Shown: positions 10,381 through 22,354 of the stretch, one piece after another
How the letters are laid out: each line of letters begins with the position of its first letter
How positions within the stretch are numbered: the stretch's first letter is position 1
DNA from: Bryoerythrophyllum caledonicum
Lineage: Eukaryota > Streptophyta > Bryopsida > Pottiales > Pottiaceae
NCBI GenBank assembly: GCA_963971425.1
Contig: OZ020514.1
Span: forward strand, 23,719,406-23,783,405
DNA length: 64,000 bases
Direction of reading: 5' to 3'
Program-made: the position numbers and the translations under genes
The notes under the pieces: model-generated
What the model was told of the DNA's origin: nothing
What the model saw: only the letters and a program-made list of their open reading frames with translations
The model's database searches: none

Positions 10381-11310
10381 ATGGATTCTGGACAACCATC
10401 TACCAGTAGCAGTCCCCACGAAAAGTGACAACGTGATTTTCGTCACGCACGCTCTAAATAGAAGAAGCACCTTCACGTTGCTGATGGATGAGAAGATGAA
10501 GGCATTTTCTGGTTGGGAGTCAGTTCCAACCCCATGGACATTTGCACAATGTGCAAAATACATTGGATGGTGTCATTGGGGCACCTCTGGCCATACTCGC
10601 GATATTCTCTAATGCGACGTAACAAACAGGGCCAACTTGGGGTACTGCACCAATGAGTTCTTTAAGGAGCGTTGTATCCACGCGTACCAGCACATTTTAC
10701 GACGAGGCGAAATTGAGCCGCAACTCGGTAAACATTTCAATTTTACGAATGGTTTACGCGGAGGTGGTACTTGGCGTACCGGTTGATTGGAGGACAATGG
10801 AAATCCAAACACACTCCAAGATGGCGCCAGTCATTGGATTAACAATACCGTTTTGTGCGGAAGTTTCCAGGAGAAGGTCTCGGGAAAACCATGGAAGTTG
10901 AACCTTTGAATCAAACAATCGAGTGGTCAGCGTCTTCATCATCGGACTCGGATACTGGATGTCATCAGTCTGTGCGCACGCTTCAAGAATCGTCCATCAT
11001 ATCAGCGTCGAACCCTAAACCGTCGGTTTCACAACAAGACAGAGATGCCACGAAGACGGATGCGGTACCTGAAAAGGGCATGGATAATAAAAAAAAGTCT
11101 ACGGAGGGTGACTAGGTGAGTCGTGACGATTATCTTTGAGTTGTGAAGCGACTAAAAGAAAGCTTGGACGTAATTGAGGATCTAGGAGAAGAGCTCGATG
11201 AGAAGGATAATGAAATTGCAAAATGTCTTGAAGAAATTCAAGACTTAAAGGCACGAGTTCAAGAGAAAGACAATCTTCTTTCATTTTTTACTGGCTTTAA
11301 GGGATTCTAG
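10381..11310 (+). pseudogene. Coiled-coil family protein, paralogue 3 (decayed)
   Basis: Starts at ATG 10381 and aligns with paralogue 2 throughout. The basic N-terminus carries in-frame TGA (about 10426) and TAG (about 10459). The domain motif TPWTFAQCAKYIGWCHWG lies in one frame (to 10612), and LGYCTNEFFKERCI, LRMVYAEVVLGV and VDWRTMEI in others. A C-terminal coiled coil (about 11140-11310, KRLKESLDVIEDLGEE) ends at TAG 11308-11310. Multiple frame breaks make it a pseudogene. Confidence 0.75.
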
Positions 11311-11532
11311 AACTACAACAGTGCGAGAAATGTACATAGAGCAATGTTGAATTGTTTTGGAACAAGAGCTTTCTACAATTTTATAACTGTCATTTAATAT
11401 TGAGCGATATTTTGTATTTTTAATAAAACCTTGTAAATTGAGTGGCATCATGTATATTTAGTGGATTTTTATAAGATGTTTTACATATCAAAATGTTAAG
11501 TGTTGCAATGTTTCAATATATAGTAGGAATTA

Positions 11533-11672
11533 GTGCGCACGCCCCAACATTGTGCGCGCCCGGCCCCACAGCGTACGCGCTCGGCTAGAAGCGTGCGCGT
11601 TCGGCCCACAGCGTGCGCGCCCGGCCACATAGAGAATGTGTCCGGCCACCCTTGTGCGCGCCCGGCCCCAGA
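11533..11672. repeat. GC-rich minisatellite 4
   Basis: About seven units with CGTGCGCGCCCGGCC / CCACAGCGTACGCGC, upstream of a hAT transposase gene. The spacer before it (11311-11532) shows no feature. Confidence 0.8.
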
Positions 11673-11689
11673 TGCTCCTGCTCCAGCAC

Positions 11690-11696
11690 TATATAA
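11690..11696 (+). promoter_or_regulatory. TATA box of the hAT transposase gene
   Basis: TATATAA about 18 bp beyond the minisatellite and about 190 bp upstream of the ATG at 11887. Confidence 0.5.
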
Positions 11697-11886
11697 GAAC
11701 TATATGCAATGTGCTTGATTCACCTCACATCCTTGGCTTCGTGTCCTGGAACTCCTCATTGGGCTCCTTGCATGAATCTACAAGTTTGTGAGTGACCTTT
11801 GGGTCATTATTTTCTATGCACACACAATTTCCTATTACTTTTGGCGGATTCTCTTTGGCACAACATTGCGCGCCAATTTTATTGTG

Positions 11887-14800
11887 ATGTCGTCTCAACA
11901 AAGGGCTCAAACAAAGGAGTGGGCCCCATGGTACACATTTAACAAGAAGGATCAAGTGACATGTGTTTGGTGCAATTACACGTTCGCATACAAACGTGGG
12001 AGGTACATGTCACACTATGGGTAATCACAATGGACGAAGACTTTGTGCACTAAGGCCCCACCAGCTGTTAAGGCCCGTTTTAAAAGATGCGGGAATATTA
12101 TTCCTTCTAGGATGATCGAGGCGGAGATCGTTGGCCTTCCTAGCGCACCAGCAACATGTTCCAGTGAACCTTGTTCTAGCCAATCCATCCAACAAGGTAG
12201 TTTCTTGGAAACTCGAAATGAGGAGAACACGTAGTCCATAAATCCTTTAAGCCAAGCAGCATCATCAACACCAAGATTTGTACGACAACGGAGCTTCCCA
12301 CAAGCTTACCAAATAGAAAAACGAAAAGAATTGGACGAATTATGGGCACATTTTTTTATGAAGCAAACGTTTCATTCAACGTGGTTAGACATCCGGCCTT
12401 CATCAAGGCCACCCTTGCAACGTCAAAGGCGGGTTTCGATTATACACCGCCATCGTACAATGCCATTAGGACGACATACATTGAGCCTCTAAAAAAAAGT
12501 GAAAGACCTTGTGGACAAGAAGACCGGCGTAGATATTGCCAAGTATGGGGCAACAATATGCTCGGATGGGTGGGACAATGTTACACGTCGCCCTCTCATG
12601 AATATCATGCTCGTATGTCCAATGGGTGATATCTTCTTGGGGTCTATAGACACCATAGGTATGAAGAAATCTACGGCATATATAGGGGACCAATTGAAAA
12701 GTTTTATCCGTAAGGTTGGACCATTGAATGTGGTCCAAGTGTGCACCGATAATGCTTCAAACATGTTGGGGGCAATGAAGAAGGTCAATAATGAGTACCC
12801 GCACATATATACTCAAGGGTATTGTGCACATATTTTGGACCTCCTCCTCGAGGACTGGGGGAAGGAAGGCATGTTTGCAGACCTCGTCCAGAAGGCGAAA
12901 CAGGATTGCATTGTATATCCGGAACCACCATGTGCCCATGGCCCTTTTTCGTCGATTTTCGCCAAAATTGTCTCTGTTGTGGTCAGCAGCAATAGGGTTT
13001 GCATGCAATTACATAATGATCCATCGCCTGTTGGAAGTGAAGAATGCCTTGGAGATGATTGTGATAGACCCAGCATGGATATCCTACGTATCCTCTCTTT
13101 TTGATAGGCAAAACGGGCACCGTGCCCATGCAAAGGCATCGCAGGTGCGAGCCACCGTTCTAGACGAGACTTTCTGGCATCGGTGCACTAACTTTGAATT
13201 TGTAGTGGCACCAGTACTAAAGGCATTGTGGAATTTGATGGTGACACTCTGGCAATGGGAATTGCTTGGGTGACCACGAACAAGCTAAAGGAGCACGTGT
13301 TCAAGCTGCGCAATGCGCCATTGAACATGCTTGACGGAATTGCAACTCGCCTTGAAGGATCATTCCTACGGCGTTGGAAGATGATGACAACAGATCTCCA
13401 TTATGTAGGAGCTTTATTGAATCCTTATCTAGCCAATAACTTGCAAATTCAAAACAATGTTGAGGCTAAAAGGGCCCTAAACAAGGTTGTTATGATGCTC
13501 TGTGGTCCACTCGGAGTGTCTTTTTCGACAGTAATGCTCGAAATCACGGAGTATGAAGAATTGCGAGGCCCATATTCACCGGAGGAAGTTGGGGAAATTG
13601 AAAACATCAACCTCTTGCCTCACCAATGGTGGAACTGCGTGGGCGGGCAATCATTGCCTATCATTGCGAAGCGTATACTAGCACAAACCTGCTCGGCCTC
13701 GTCATGTGAGCGTAATTGGAGCATGTATTCGTTCGTGCATAGTAAGAGCCGAAATCGCTTGGGAGTGCAGAAAGCGGAAGATTTGGTTTACATCTACACG
13801 AATAGTCGATTGCTCCAAGAACATGCTCGTCCAGCCCCGATTCGATGGTATGAGGAGAATGTGCATTCGGAGGAGTCTGATCCAGATGGGGGACTTCCTT
13901 CAAATACACAGGACGAGGGTTTGGAGTCGGATGATGAGGGTTATAACTGGATGGGCGGCGATTGGGAAGACCTTGCCGGTGACAACAACCCTATGTCTGA
14001 TCATAGCCCACCTAGGGACAACTCTGCAAACAACGAGCATGGTGGAGATGCACTACATGACCATTTTCACAACGTCCACGGTGACCAAGTGGATCCTTTT
14101 GTGTTTGATAATGTCGACGCAGCGGCAGTCCATATTGTAGCAAAATTATCAGGTGAAGACCATGCCCAAGAAGCTAGGGCAGACGAAGATGGGTCGGCAT
14201 TGGGGGGCAATCTTGATGGAGATGACAACATCTCGGAGAATCAGTCTATGAACTCAAACGGCTCTAGCGCCTCGGGCCCTTCTAGTGGGGATGGCCCTGA
14301 ATTCGACGATCATGGCATTGGCATTGTAGCAAACGATACATTTCCTCACAATGGAAACGAAGTGAGCAGTGGTGGAAACGATAATGAATCCCATGAGCCA
14401 ATGGCCACCACGGGGTCCATTGAAGTTGTGAGAAGCTCTCCGATTTTGCCTCAAGCAATAGAACTGGACTCAGAGGAAGACCTGCCACTACAAGATTTGT
14501 TTCGGCGGCCACGTGATCAAAGTACCGCATCGATCGGAAGAACTCTTTTACGTGTAAAGAAAAAAGACCTCTTCAACAATAGTTCGGCCACCCGTCCACC
14601 GTAGCGCACTCAGCCCAAATGGTGGTGTGGAACGTGCGATACTAACCCCACAACTTCCCTCCGTGAGGGTTGGGTCCTCTACTATGAGCAGCCATTTAGG
14701 GACACGGAGGGGCGAGAACAATGGTACTCTCCCTTTCTTCACGGGACCTTGGCGAGGTGGAACCTCAGAGAGAGTCATTGGGGCCAAAGGCAACCGCTCT

Positions 14801-15112
14801 AAAAACATGGATGGAATAACAGACAAAAGGAAGAATATCCGAGTAAAACGACTTGTGAACGCCGCATCAACTACTGGAGCCGAGCTACAACTACGAAACT
14901 TGGCCTCGGAGATTGAGGAGTACGTGGCACCAGTCTTAGAAAATGCAGCCGAGAACTTCTCATCATCGGGCGATGATGCAGACCATGAGGATTGCAATGA
15001 GGTACCTTGCGACAATACGGTGGTGCTTCGCGGGCATTCTCTTCCCCAAAATGTTCGCCGATCAAAACAGAAGCGAAAACACAATGAAGAATCCTCAAGC
15101 TCAGATGATTAA
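11887..15112 (+). pseudogene. hAT-family transposase pseudogene
   Basis: ATG at 11887 starts a BED-type zinc finger (WAPWYTF, then CVWCNYTF) interrupted by an in-frame TAA at 12022-12024. Reading resumes in the same frame to about 12240. The catalytic core follows in several frames. CSDGWDN (first Asp, about 12560) and VQVCTDNASNM (second Asp, about 12735) lie in 12499-12900. Then HHVPMALFRRF to LVAP-like sequence lies at about 12925-13225, and the last frame is 13228-14604. That frame carries the dimerisation domain with SCERNWSMYSF (third acidic residue, about 13710) and NRLGVQKAEDLVYIYTN. A long acidic Asp/Glu/Ser-rich tail follows, continuing in another frame at 14627-15112 with a basic C-terminus. 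Frameshifts near 12497 (an A8 run), 12910 and 13225 show it is dead. No terminal inverted repeats were identified. Confidence 0.88.
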
Positions 15113-15344
15113 AAGATGACGGACATGAGGGTACTACAAGTTAAAAGTGACTTTAGTGGTGTGGTGATAGCATGGTACAATAGCACCGCGGTTTTAAAAT
15201 ATGTACTTGGTGTTGAGAGTGCCCATTCATGAAAGCACCACATTGAAATAAATAATTTTAATGTTAGAGCACCCTGGTACAATTGAATTCTTTCAAATTC
15301 TCTGAACCTCAGCCCTTTTGAGGGGCAGACGCAGTGTTCGATCG
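15113..15344. other. Spacer without recognised features
   Basis: AT-rich 3' flank of the hAT gene. No convincing gene. Confidence 0.5.
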
Positions 15345-15620
15345 CGCGCGCCCGATAGGCAGGTGCGCGCGCGACCCACAATGGTACGCGCCAGGCCCGT
15401 GACGCTGCGCGCCCGGCCCCTAACGGTACGCGCCCGACCTTGATGGTACGCGCGCGGCCCTGAAATGCACTCGCGAGGCCCTTAGGGGTACGCGCCCGGC
15501 CCTAAATTGTACGCGCCCGGGCCTAATTGGAACGCGCCCGACCCTACATGAACGCGCCTGGTCCAGATTGGTACGCGCCCGACCCCAAATGCTGCGCGCG
15601 CGGTCTTAAGGCACGCGCCT
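15345..15620. repeat. GC-rich minisatellite 5
   Basis: About 13 imperfect 20-22 bp units (GGTACGCGCCCGACC, TTGTACGCGCCCGGCC). It sits immediately upstream of truncated element A. Unlike the other four arrays I see no TATA box after it. Confidence 0.8.
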
Positions 15621-15739
15621 GTCCCTTGATGTGACGTGGAATGCCGTCTGATGTGTCGTGCACACGTGTTTTACTAGGGGGTAAGTTGAAAATTTGATTT
15701 AGGGTTTGTAATTTTTTTTACACGCAACTGTCTGCCAAA

Positions 15740-17060
15740 CAGTGATGTCTGTCTTGTCCGTCCGTCCTACTGTCCGTCCGTCCGCTGTCTTTGGACCCCT
15801 GTCCGTCTATGTAGACAACCCTGGGTTGGTACCGCCCTTGCACCAGGTGTTCCCGTCGTTGGTACCGCCCCTGCACCAGACGATCCCGTCGCTGCAGCAC
15901 ATGTTCCCATCCCTGGTACCGCCCTTGTTGCAAATGTTTCCGTTGCTGGTACCGCCCCCGCAGCAGATGTTCCCGTCGCTCGTACCCTTGTAAAATATAT
16001 CCCTGTCATCCTGCTGTCCGACTCCAGTGATGATGAAGGTGGAGATCGTCCCAATACATCTCAGAATGTGGGGGCACCGATCGTGGTGACAATGATGGTT
16101 ACGATGGATAGGGAGGACGCTTCCCTACCTGATGCCACCTCCGAAGATGTAGCTAGGCATGCTCCACCCCTTTGGCTGCCGGTAGAGGGCGCTTCTTTTC
16201 CTGATGACGCCTTTGCAAATGCAGTTGGGCATGCTCCGGCCCCGGGGCTGCCTGTGAAGTACGTATCCTGTGCTGACTTTTATCAACACCAACGCAACCA
16301 ACGCCTTCAGGAGCAACAGGAGAGGCAGACAATCTTGGCACAGTTAGAGGCTACCCAGAAAAGACAGGCTGAGATGGAATCTGCTTTTGAGAGGCAACGG
16401 GCAAAGTCTGATCAAGAGTAGGAGAGAATGGCGATGTCAATTCGTGCCGAGATCCAAGCGTAGATGTTGGTGGAACTCAACAGACGTCTTGCTGAGCAAG
16501 CTCACATTTCGGTTCGCACCCCCGCTGTTCCATCCGGATCCGACGTGTCTCATCCCTCCACTTATCCTCGCACCGAGGATAACTCTATGGCTGAGCCTCA
16601 GTCTCGTTCAACTGGATTGCAACCTTGCACTTCATCTAACCCACTTGGAGAAGCCGCCGTTTTGGTTGAGGTACCAGTTTTTCTTGGGGATATCCCCTCT
16701 TCATCGTCCGGGCCTTTTGAGTATCCTCGATCCGAGAATACTTAGCCTTCAAATCCAACTCCCCTTTCGCCTACGGCAAATGGGGTTGGCTTTGCTGTTC
16801 GTGTGCGTGATCTCCATGTTGATGGTGCTCCTGGAGGTTTGACTCATTTGGTCCCTGCTCAACTTGTAGAAGAGTCGTCTCATGCGGAAGCTGCGGTGGA
16901 GGGAGAAGAGGTGTGCATGGAGGAGCGCGTCGACTACGAGCCGTCTCCAGAGCCTCGCGGACCACAATCATGAGAGGTGGATAAGGTTGGCTAGCTTTTT
17001 AATACATTTTTGCCCGTTTTATTATGAAGTGCAGCCTTGATTTTTTGAAATGACTGTGCT
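15740..17060 (+). pseudogene. Element A: linker and coiled-coil part of the element-B-type gene
   Basis: Begins at a point matching the start of the linker in element B (SVYVDNPGLVPP versus CVYVSRPLPPDS). Everything upstream (ParB-like and methyltransferase-like parts) is missing, so this copy is 5'-truncated. Matching landmarks are a low-complexity Pro/Ala linker, IPVILLSDSSDD, VKYVSCADFYQH and a coiled coil with KRQAEMESAFERQR. Next is a stretch holding two copies of the element palindrome (16563-16581 and 16722-16740) that read as YPRTED and YPRSEN, and last ERVDYEPSPE near the exon end. In-frame TAGs at about 16420, 16461 and 16743 break it. Confidence 0.75.
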
Positions 17061-17229
17061 CAGCCTCAGACTCAGTAGGTTTTTTTTTGGATGTGTTTTC
17101 ATGCAGGAGTCAGATCCATACGCATTTCGATGTACTTTACAAGGAGTGTATATTTTTGTAAATACAATGTTATCATAATTCGAAGAATTGTTTAACGATT
17201 CATTTTCTTCAATTGTTTCTCAGATTGGA

Positions 17230-18220
17230 TTGGATGACATTGTCCACCGTCCTCTTGCATTGAAGTCTCCAATTGGGATAGTTGTATTCCAGTCGCTGTG
17301 TGGGGGGGAAATTGTGCAATCAGTGGCAATTCCATTGCATATTACTCGATCCGCATTTTATCAGGTACCTACCACTTATTGCTACCATTGACTGTATTGT
17401 GTGTTGGTCCTGTCCCAGGATCTTGTTCCTAGAACTGTGTCCGTTGTTGAGAGCGCCGGACCAGCAAAGTAGCTAAATCTCGTCATGGATTTGAATGGCA
17501 TTCTATGCGTGACGGATTCAGTCTCTATTGCTGTGAGGCTTACCGTGCATAGCTCACAATGGACTGATTATTCGTCCACCATTCCTACCTTAATTGGACC
17601 AAAGGCGGTCTACTTTCGTCCGGGAGTTCGTGAGTTTTTATTGGTCATCAGAAACTTTCTGAACTTTGTCGTCATCTGGAGCTCTATGAAGAAATCCACA
17701 GTCGAGGCGATCGCGGCTTATCTCTTCAGGGATCTGGAGACTCCTTTTCTTGTTCTAGGTCAAGAGAAATGTTCACAGATAAAAACTTCGCGGACTGTAT
17801 TCCTCATGGCTAAAGATAATAAGGAGAAGCCAATGTTTTGAAAACCTTGTCGAAAACGTTGTTAGCCTTCGGCATGAGCCGGTAGTCTTTAACTCCGACA
17901 ACACTCTTCTTATAGACGACAGCCCGGAGAAGAGTGTTTGTAATTTTACGGGGAACGCCATCTTTCTGCCTCCTTGGAGAAGCGGAGATACGAATGATAA
18001 TGTCCTTACCGGGACCCTTCTTTCGTGGCTTCACCGCTTGCATTCTGATTGTCCTCTCGGGTAGTTGAAGAATTACGTCGATAGTAATCGTATAGGGACA
18101 CCTCCTTTGGTGCATAATAGTCCTATAATGAAGCATATCATTGATGGAATGGCGCTCTCCACAAGGAACATGGGTACTGCGTACGAGATTCCCAATGTTT
18201 TTAAATCAGCTCCTAAATAG
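17230..18220 (+). pseudogene. Element A: FCP1/SCP-like HAD domain exons
   Basis: A short exon (about 17221-17364, DDIVHRPLALKSP) ends at a GTACCT donor. The next exon starts after CCCAG at about 17420. The HAD domain follows. Motif I is MDLNGILC: the nucleophile Asp is kept, and the second Asp of DxDxT is Asn. WSSM (motif II region) is at about 17680. After a frameshift near 17838 come DNTLLIDDSPEKS (motif III, about 17900) and NAIFLPPW, which is typical of the FCP1/SCP group. Ends near 18220 (KSAPK then stop). Intron positions match element B at 41941-42120. Premature stops at about 17472 and 18063. Confidence 0.75.
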
Positions 18221-18517
18221 TTGTAGGACTAACTCCTACTCAAGATATAGGGGAACCTCATATATGTAGGGGTTCTCAATGTAGGTTTAGTGTGCCGGAT
18301 ACATTTTGTTCTATACTTGTAGCTAAAACGTACTTGTAAATCTTATATATATTTTGAAAACTGTTAATATATAAAACCGTTCGTTTTCTCCTTCTACATA
18401 TTTGTCGTGTTTGTCACCTCTTCTGATGCCATGAATTTATCTTCGGGTCAAGCTTAATTTCATTGCCTCGCATGTGTTCATGTTCTTTCTCTCATTCCTT
18501 GCTTTATTCCAATGTAT

Positions 18518-19266
18518 TTCAGGTTTCAAAGTCTAGTGTTGATCCTACCGCATGCCTGAATATTGGTAGTATGCTGCCCTTGGATGTTAGCGTCATTCCG
18601 GAGTACTCTGGGTCTTATGGTGGTGACATCTCCCAGCCCCAACAATCGAAACCATATCTTATGTGCACTGCAACTGATGTTGCATCTGCTATCATGGACT
18701 TCTCCAAGCAGAAGGTCGATGATGGTGTTGTGGATAGCCCTCCCGAGCGGAGGGCTGGGATAGTGCCTGTTGCATCCCCTTCACCTCTCAAGCGGATGTT
18801 TGCTAAAGTCCAAGATAGAGCCGAATGTACTCCTCAACGGAAGCTTTATGGAGATGATGGTGTCCATCTGAACATGGAGAAGTAGGATGTGCCTAATTCT
18901 TCCGATTGTAGACAACCGCCCGCTAAGCAAAGCCGGTATTCCGCAACACGTTCTCAAGGTGCTATGAAGGACATAGCCCGTCCCAGTCGTTCAGTGAGGT
19001 GTCAAACTCAATCTGTGGGTGTACAGCCAAGGCTTCGAAGCTCAGGACCGTCAACGAATCAAGTGAAGTCTGTTCCGTCTCGAGTTTGTGATGGTCGTGG
19101 GGCTCATATTGGTCTGTGTCCTATGTCATCTCTTTCTGAGAGTGTGCTGGCAGTTGACCCAGATTGGTGTTTTAAGCCTTATTCTCGGAGAAGGGAAATC
19201 AAGATTGGTTATGCAAAATTTAAAGCGCAAGAGGCATTGCGTCTGAAGGCCCTAGGACTTGAGTAA
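18518..19266 (+). pseudogene. Element A: C-terminal region
   Basis: After a CAG acceptor near 18522, the sequence PYLMCTATDVASAIMDFSKQKVDDGVVDSP aligns with SKPFLMCTATDAASAIMDF in element B (about 40600). One in-frame TAG at 18883-18885 separates a Ser/Arg-rich region (18889-19266) ending KPYSRRREIKIGYAKFKAQEALRL. Its counterpart in B is PYSWRKEIMIGYAKVKAQEALLL near 40000. Function unknown. The close conservation of the two ends suggests it was a functional protein tail. Confidence 0.7.
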
Positions 19267-19962
19267 AATGTATCTAGTAGATTCATTTAGTACACAATAT
19301 TATATGATGATTCTATATGTTAGGGTTGATTTTTCTAGAATCTATTCAGGAAGTTGTCTCCGTATATAGCCAGCAGTGAGTTGTTTGGATTTTATAAATA
19401 AAGTTTTCTAAACGATTCATTTTGTTTGTGCATTTTATTCTAAATCCATGTATTTTTGTATGGTGTTCTACCACTAATAATTTGTAGTCGGAACCATTGC
19501 ATTTTGACTTCGCTTTTGCCTTCTACCATTCTAACACCTTTGTTTTGTCACTAGTGATTTCTAATTTTAGATTGTGATTTTTCAGGAGCATTTAGTTTTG
19601 GTGAATGGTTGGTTCTCTATGGTATTAGCGAAGATAGGTCTATCATATCATACCACTTTAAATCAACAATTAACTTAATGTCTAAGTCTTTAGTTATTAT
19701 TTGAAATATAACACGATAGTATGTACTCTAAGAGAACTGTCTTTTAATATAGGCACTCCCTAACTTGTTGATAATTGGCCCAAATTCAGTAAATTACCTT
19801 TTCTTCTAAGATAAATATTTAGAATTTAGCCCTTACAATGTTGGGGGGACCGCTTGGTGATGCTTTTTCTTATGTTGTTTACTGTATTTTACAGTTTGCA
19901 GTAACTATACACGTTGTTTATTCTTCCGAAATAATAGGCTTTTAGTCTCAAAATTCACAATT
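19267..19962. other. 3' flank and subterminal region of element A
   Basis: AT-rich. The last ~130 bp (TTTGCAGTAACT, CCGAAATAATAGGCTTTTAG, TAGTCTCAAA) align with the inward flank of the left end of element B (39558-39640, minus strand). Confidence 0.7.
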
Positions 19963-19987
19963 TGTCTCATTTTATTGAATATAGTGT
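19963..19987. repeat. Terminal repeat of element A
   Basis: A 25-bp sequence beginning TGTCTCATTTTATTGAATAT matches the end of element B (57630-57656) with two differences. The matching opposite end of element A was not found, consistent with 5' truncation. Confidence 0.7.
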
Positions 19988-22354
19988 AAACCCTAGCAAT
20001 GTTAGTGCAGGGAGTGTTGTGTCAGATGTGAACACAATAGGTCCATTAGTGATAAAGCACAGAGATTCTAGGAAAAAATGGGGGCTCTCAATAAAGCGAG
20101 GGTGTACTGCTCGCTTTACCGTGAAGACTCTTTTACACGCACCTCACATTACAGAGGTGTGTGTGCATGAATCTCGACATGTGAACATGGACGGGCTAGT
20201 GGTTCATGGACGATTTCGATTTCGTGACCGTGGAGCCTTCTCTGCCCAACTGTCTCCAGTTATAAAGAACTTTGTGGATGAATGCCTGCGTGAGAATTAT
20301 ATTGTATAACAGATAATGAAGATCACCTGAGACTATTGCGGAAGTGGGAGGCTGATGGTAAGGTTATTACTCGAGACCTGCTTCTGACTCCAAAAGACAT
20401 TTGGAATATCTCACAAAAGCTGGCTAGGGAGACTTGGATGTTGCATCCTAATGATGTTCAAAGTGTACGAATGTGGGTCTAGAAGAACCTTGATAAGGTG
20501 TTTCACAATACCGAGACAAACCTTGCAAAACCTGTACAAGTGCAAGGCCAGTTGACCACTCACAATATGCCGTTTACCATTGAAATCCAAACCAAGTGGC
20601 AAAGAGAGATGATGGCAAAATACGGTCATGGAGGTGGAATCTCCATTGACGCCACTTTTGGAACCAACGATAAGAAGGTAGTTGTTGTGTCCTGTCAATT
20701 CTTAAATACCCTCTCCAACTTTGCCCGAAGTGGATGTGTGTGGTTGTTTGTAGAACAGAGTTATAATTATATTTGATACTAACCAGTCGGGACTTATGAC
20801 ACTATTTGTTGTTGTGTAGTTCTCTTTGTACACTGTTATGGTGTTCGATGAGTGGCACCATGGCATATCAATTGCTTGGATCCTGACATCCCGATGCACT
20901 GAAGATGACCTTACTCCGTGGATGGAAGCTCTAAACCGTCGAGTGAAACAAGAAATGCCGGATTGGAAACCGTCAGCTAGTATTGTGGATTGTGCCCAGG
21001 GAGAGATCAATGCACTTACGTAAATTCTCTCCAACATCTTCTGTTTAATTTCAATGTAATGGTGACACTACTACTTCAGCTTTTGGTACTACATATATCA
21101 ATGTGAATGGCATCGTAACTCTTGTTTTTTTTATAGAACATGTAACCTATGTAACAATAATATCCGAATATGAAATGGGAGTTTGTGCTTTTCGCAGAAA
21201 AATTTGGCCCGACACTCCAATCTTCCTATGCCTTTGGCATGTTCGGCGTGCTTGGCAGAAGCATTTTTGTTATAAGATTAAAGACCCTGTGCGGAGAGGT
21301 GAGGTTCTTTGAGAATTAGGACTTATAATGTATGACAAGAGCTCACCGTCTGGCAATGAATCAAAGACTTGGGCAAAAGATAGGATTGAGAAACTCAATA
21401 AACAATATCCTAAAGAGGGGGAATTCTGGAAATACATGGAGAAGCAGTGGTTGGGTAAGGTACATATGTGGGTTGTAGGTTATCGGAACTTACCTTACAT
21501 AGGACAAGACACAAACGCAACCATTGAAGGGTATCATGAATTCCTGAAGGTTGTCCTAAAGTTGGAGAGGTGTCTCATGATTGGACGACGTGTGGATTGG
21601 AGCATCACTGCTCTTACTGAAGACGTTCACGATCATTTCTGGTACAAAGGGCTGCGTAAAAAAAAGGGTTTTCAGGATAACAAGAAAATGCAAGACTTGA
21701 TTGTCTCCGCATGGATGAAGGCTCGTGACATTCCAGATTCGGATGTGACACAGCATGTGATGCCAGGGGACTGCGCCATGGTTACTTCAGCGCATCACCG
21801 ACATATTCAATATGTGGTTCATAATCCCGGTGAAGAATGGGCAAGTTGCAATTGTGTTTGGGCACAACAAGGAAACATTTGCAAGCTTGTTCTAAAGGTT
21901 CTTTTAATAATGCAGCCGGATATTGCCGAGGGCACCATTGCCCGTGTCTGCGGTAGATAGGCACGGAACGTGTTAGGATGCATGAGACAGTTGCTAAGTC
22001 TTACAAGGGTTCAACCCGGGCCTGAGGTGGAGGATATCCCAATTTCAACTCCACATCAAACTCCAACTCCGAAGACCATTCTTACAAAAGACGTTGCAAA
22101 AACTCTGCGAAATCTTGTGATTGACTTGTCAGATGAGGTTTCTGGGCAGCCTGTCCTCGTAGACTAAACGAGGTAATAGGGCGAATCCTAGCACTAAAGG
22201 TAGAACTTCGTTCTGGAACATTGCATCCGTTTGCGGCGTCACCAGTGTTACGGACAGTTGATGATGGACAAAGTTTTAGCCTTCTCAGACGTAAAGACTT
22301 CTTAGAACGGGGGAGAAAGTCTGTTGCAAGACAGTTGAGAATGGCTGGTTGTTG
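19988..22354 (+). pseudogene. Mutator-like (MULE) transposase pseudogene
   Basis: The N-terminal region (to 20309) looks like a FAR1/FLYWCH-type DNA-binding segment (GCTARFTVKTL, HVNMDGLVVHG). The MULE catalytic domain follows over apparent introns or frame breaks. The parts are ISIDATFGTNDKK (first Asp, about 20640), YTVMVFDEWHHG (20830), IVDCAQGEINAL (second Asp, about 20990), FLCLWHVRRAWQKH (21225) and TNATIEGYHEFLK (catalytic Glu, about 21520). A SWIM zinc finger is at about 21845 (CNCVWAQQGNICKLVL, with the usual His replaced by Leu). The C-terminus runs in another frame to a TGA at 22352-22354. In-frame stops at about 20307, 20480, 21310 and 21958 make it inactive. Sequence up to its start abuts the end of element A. 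Confidence 0.85.

Noticed and set aside
19962..19987. Start codon of the MULE transposase at 19962
   Set aside because: The position lies inside the terminal repeat of element A, so the true 5' part of the MULE gene is missing or starts further in.
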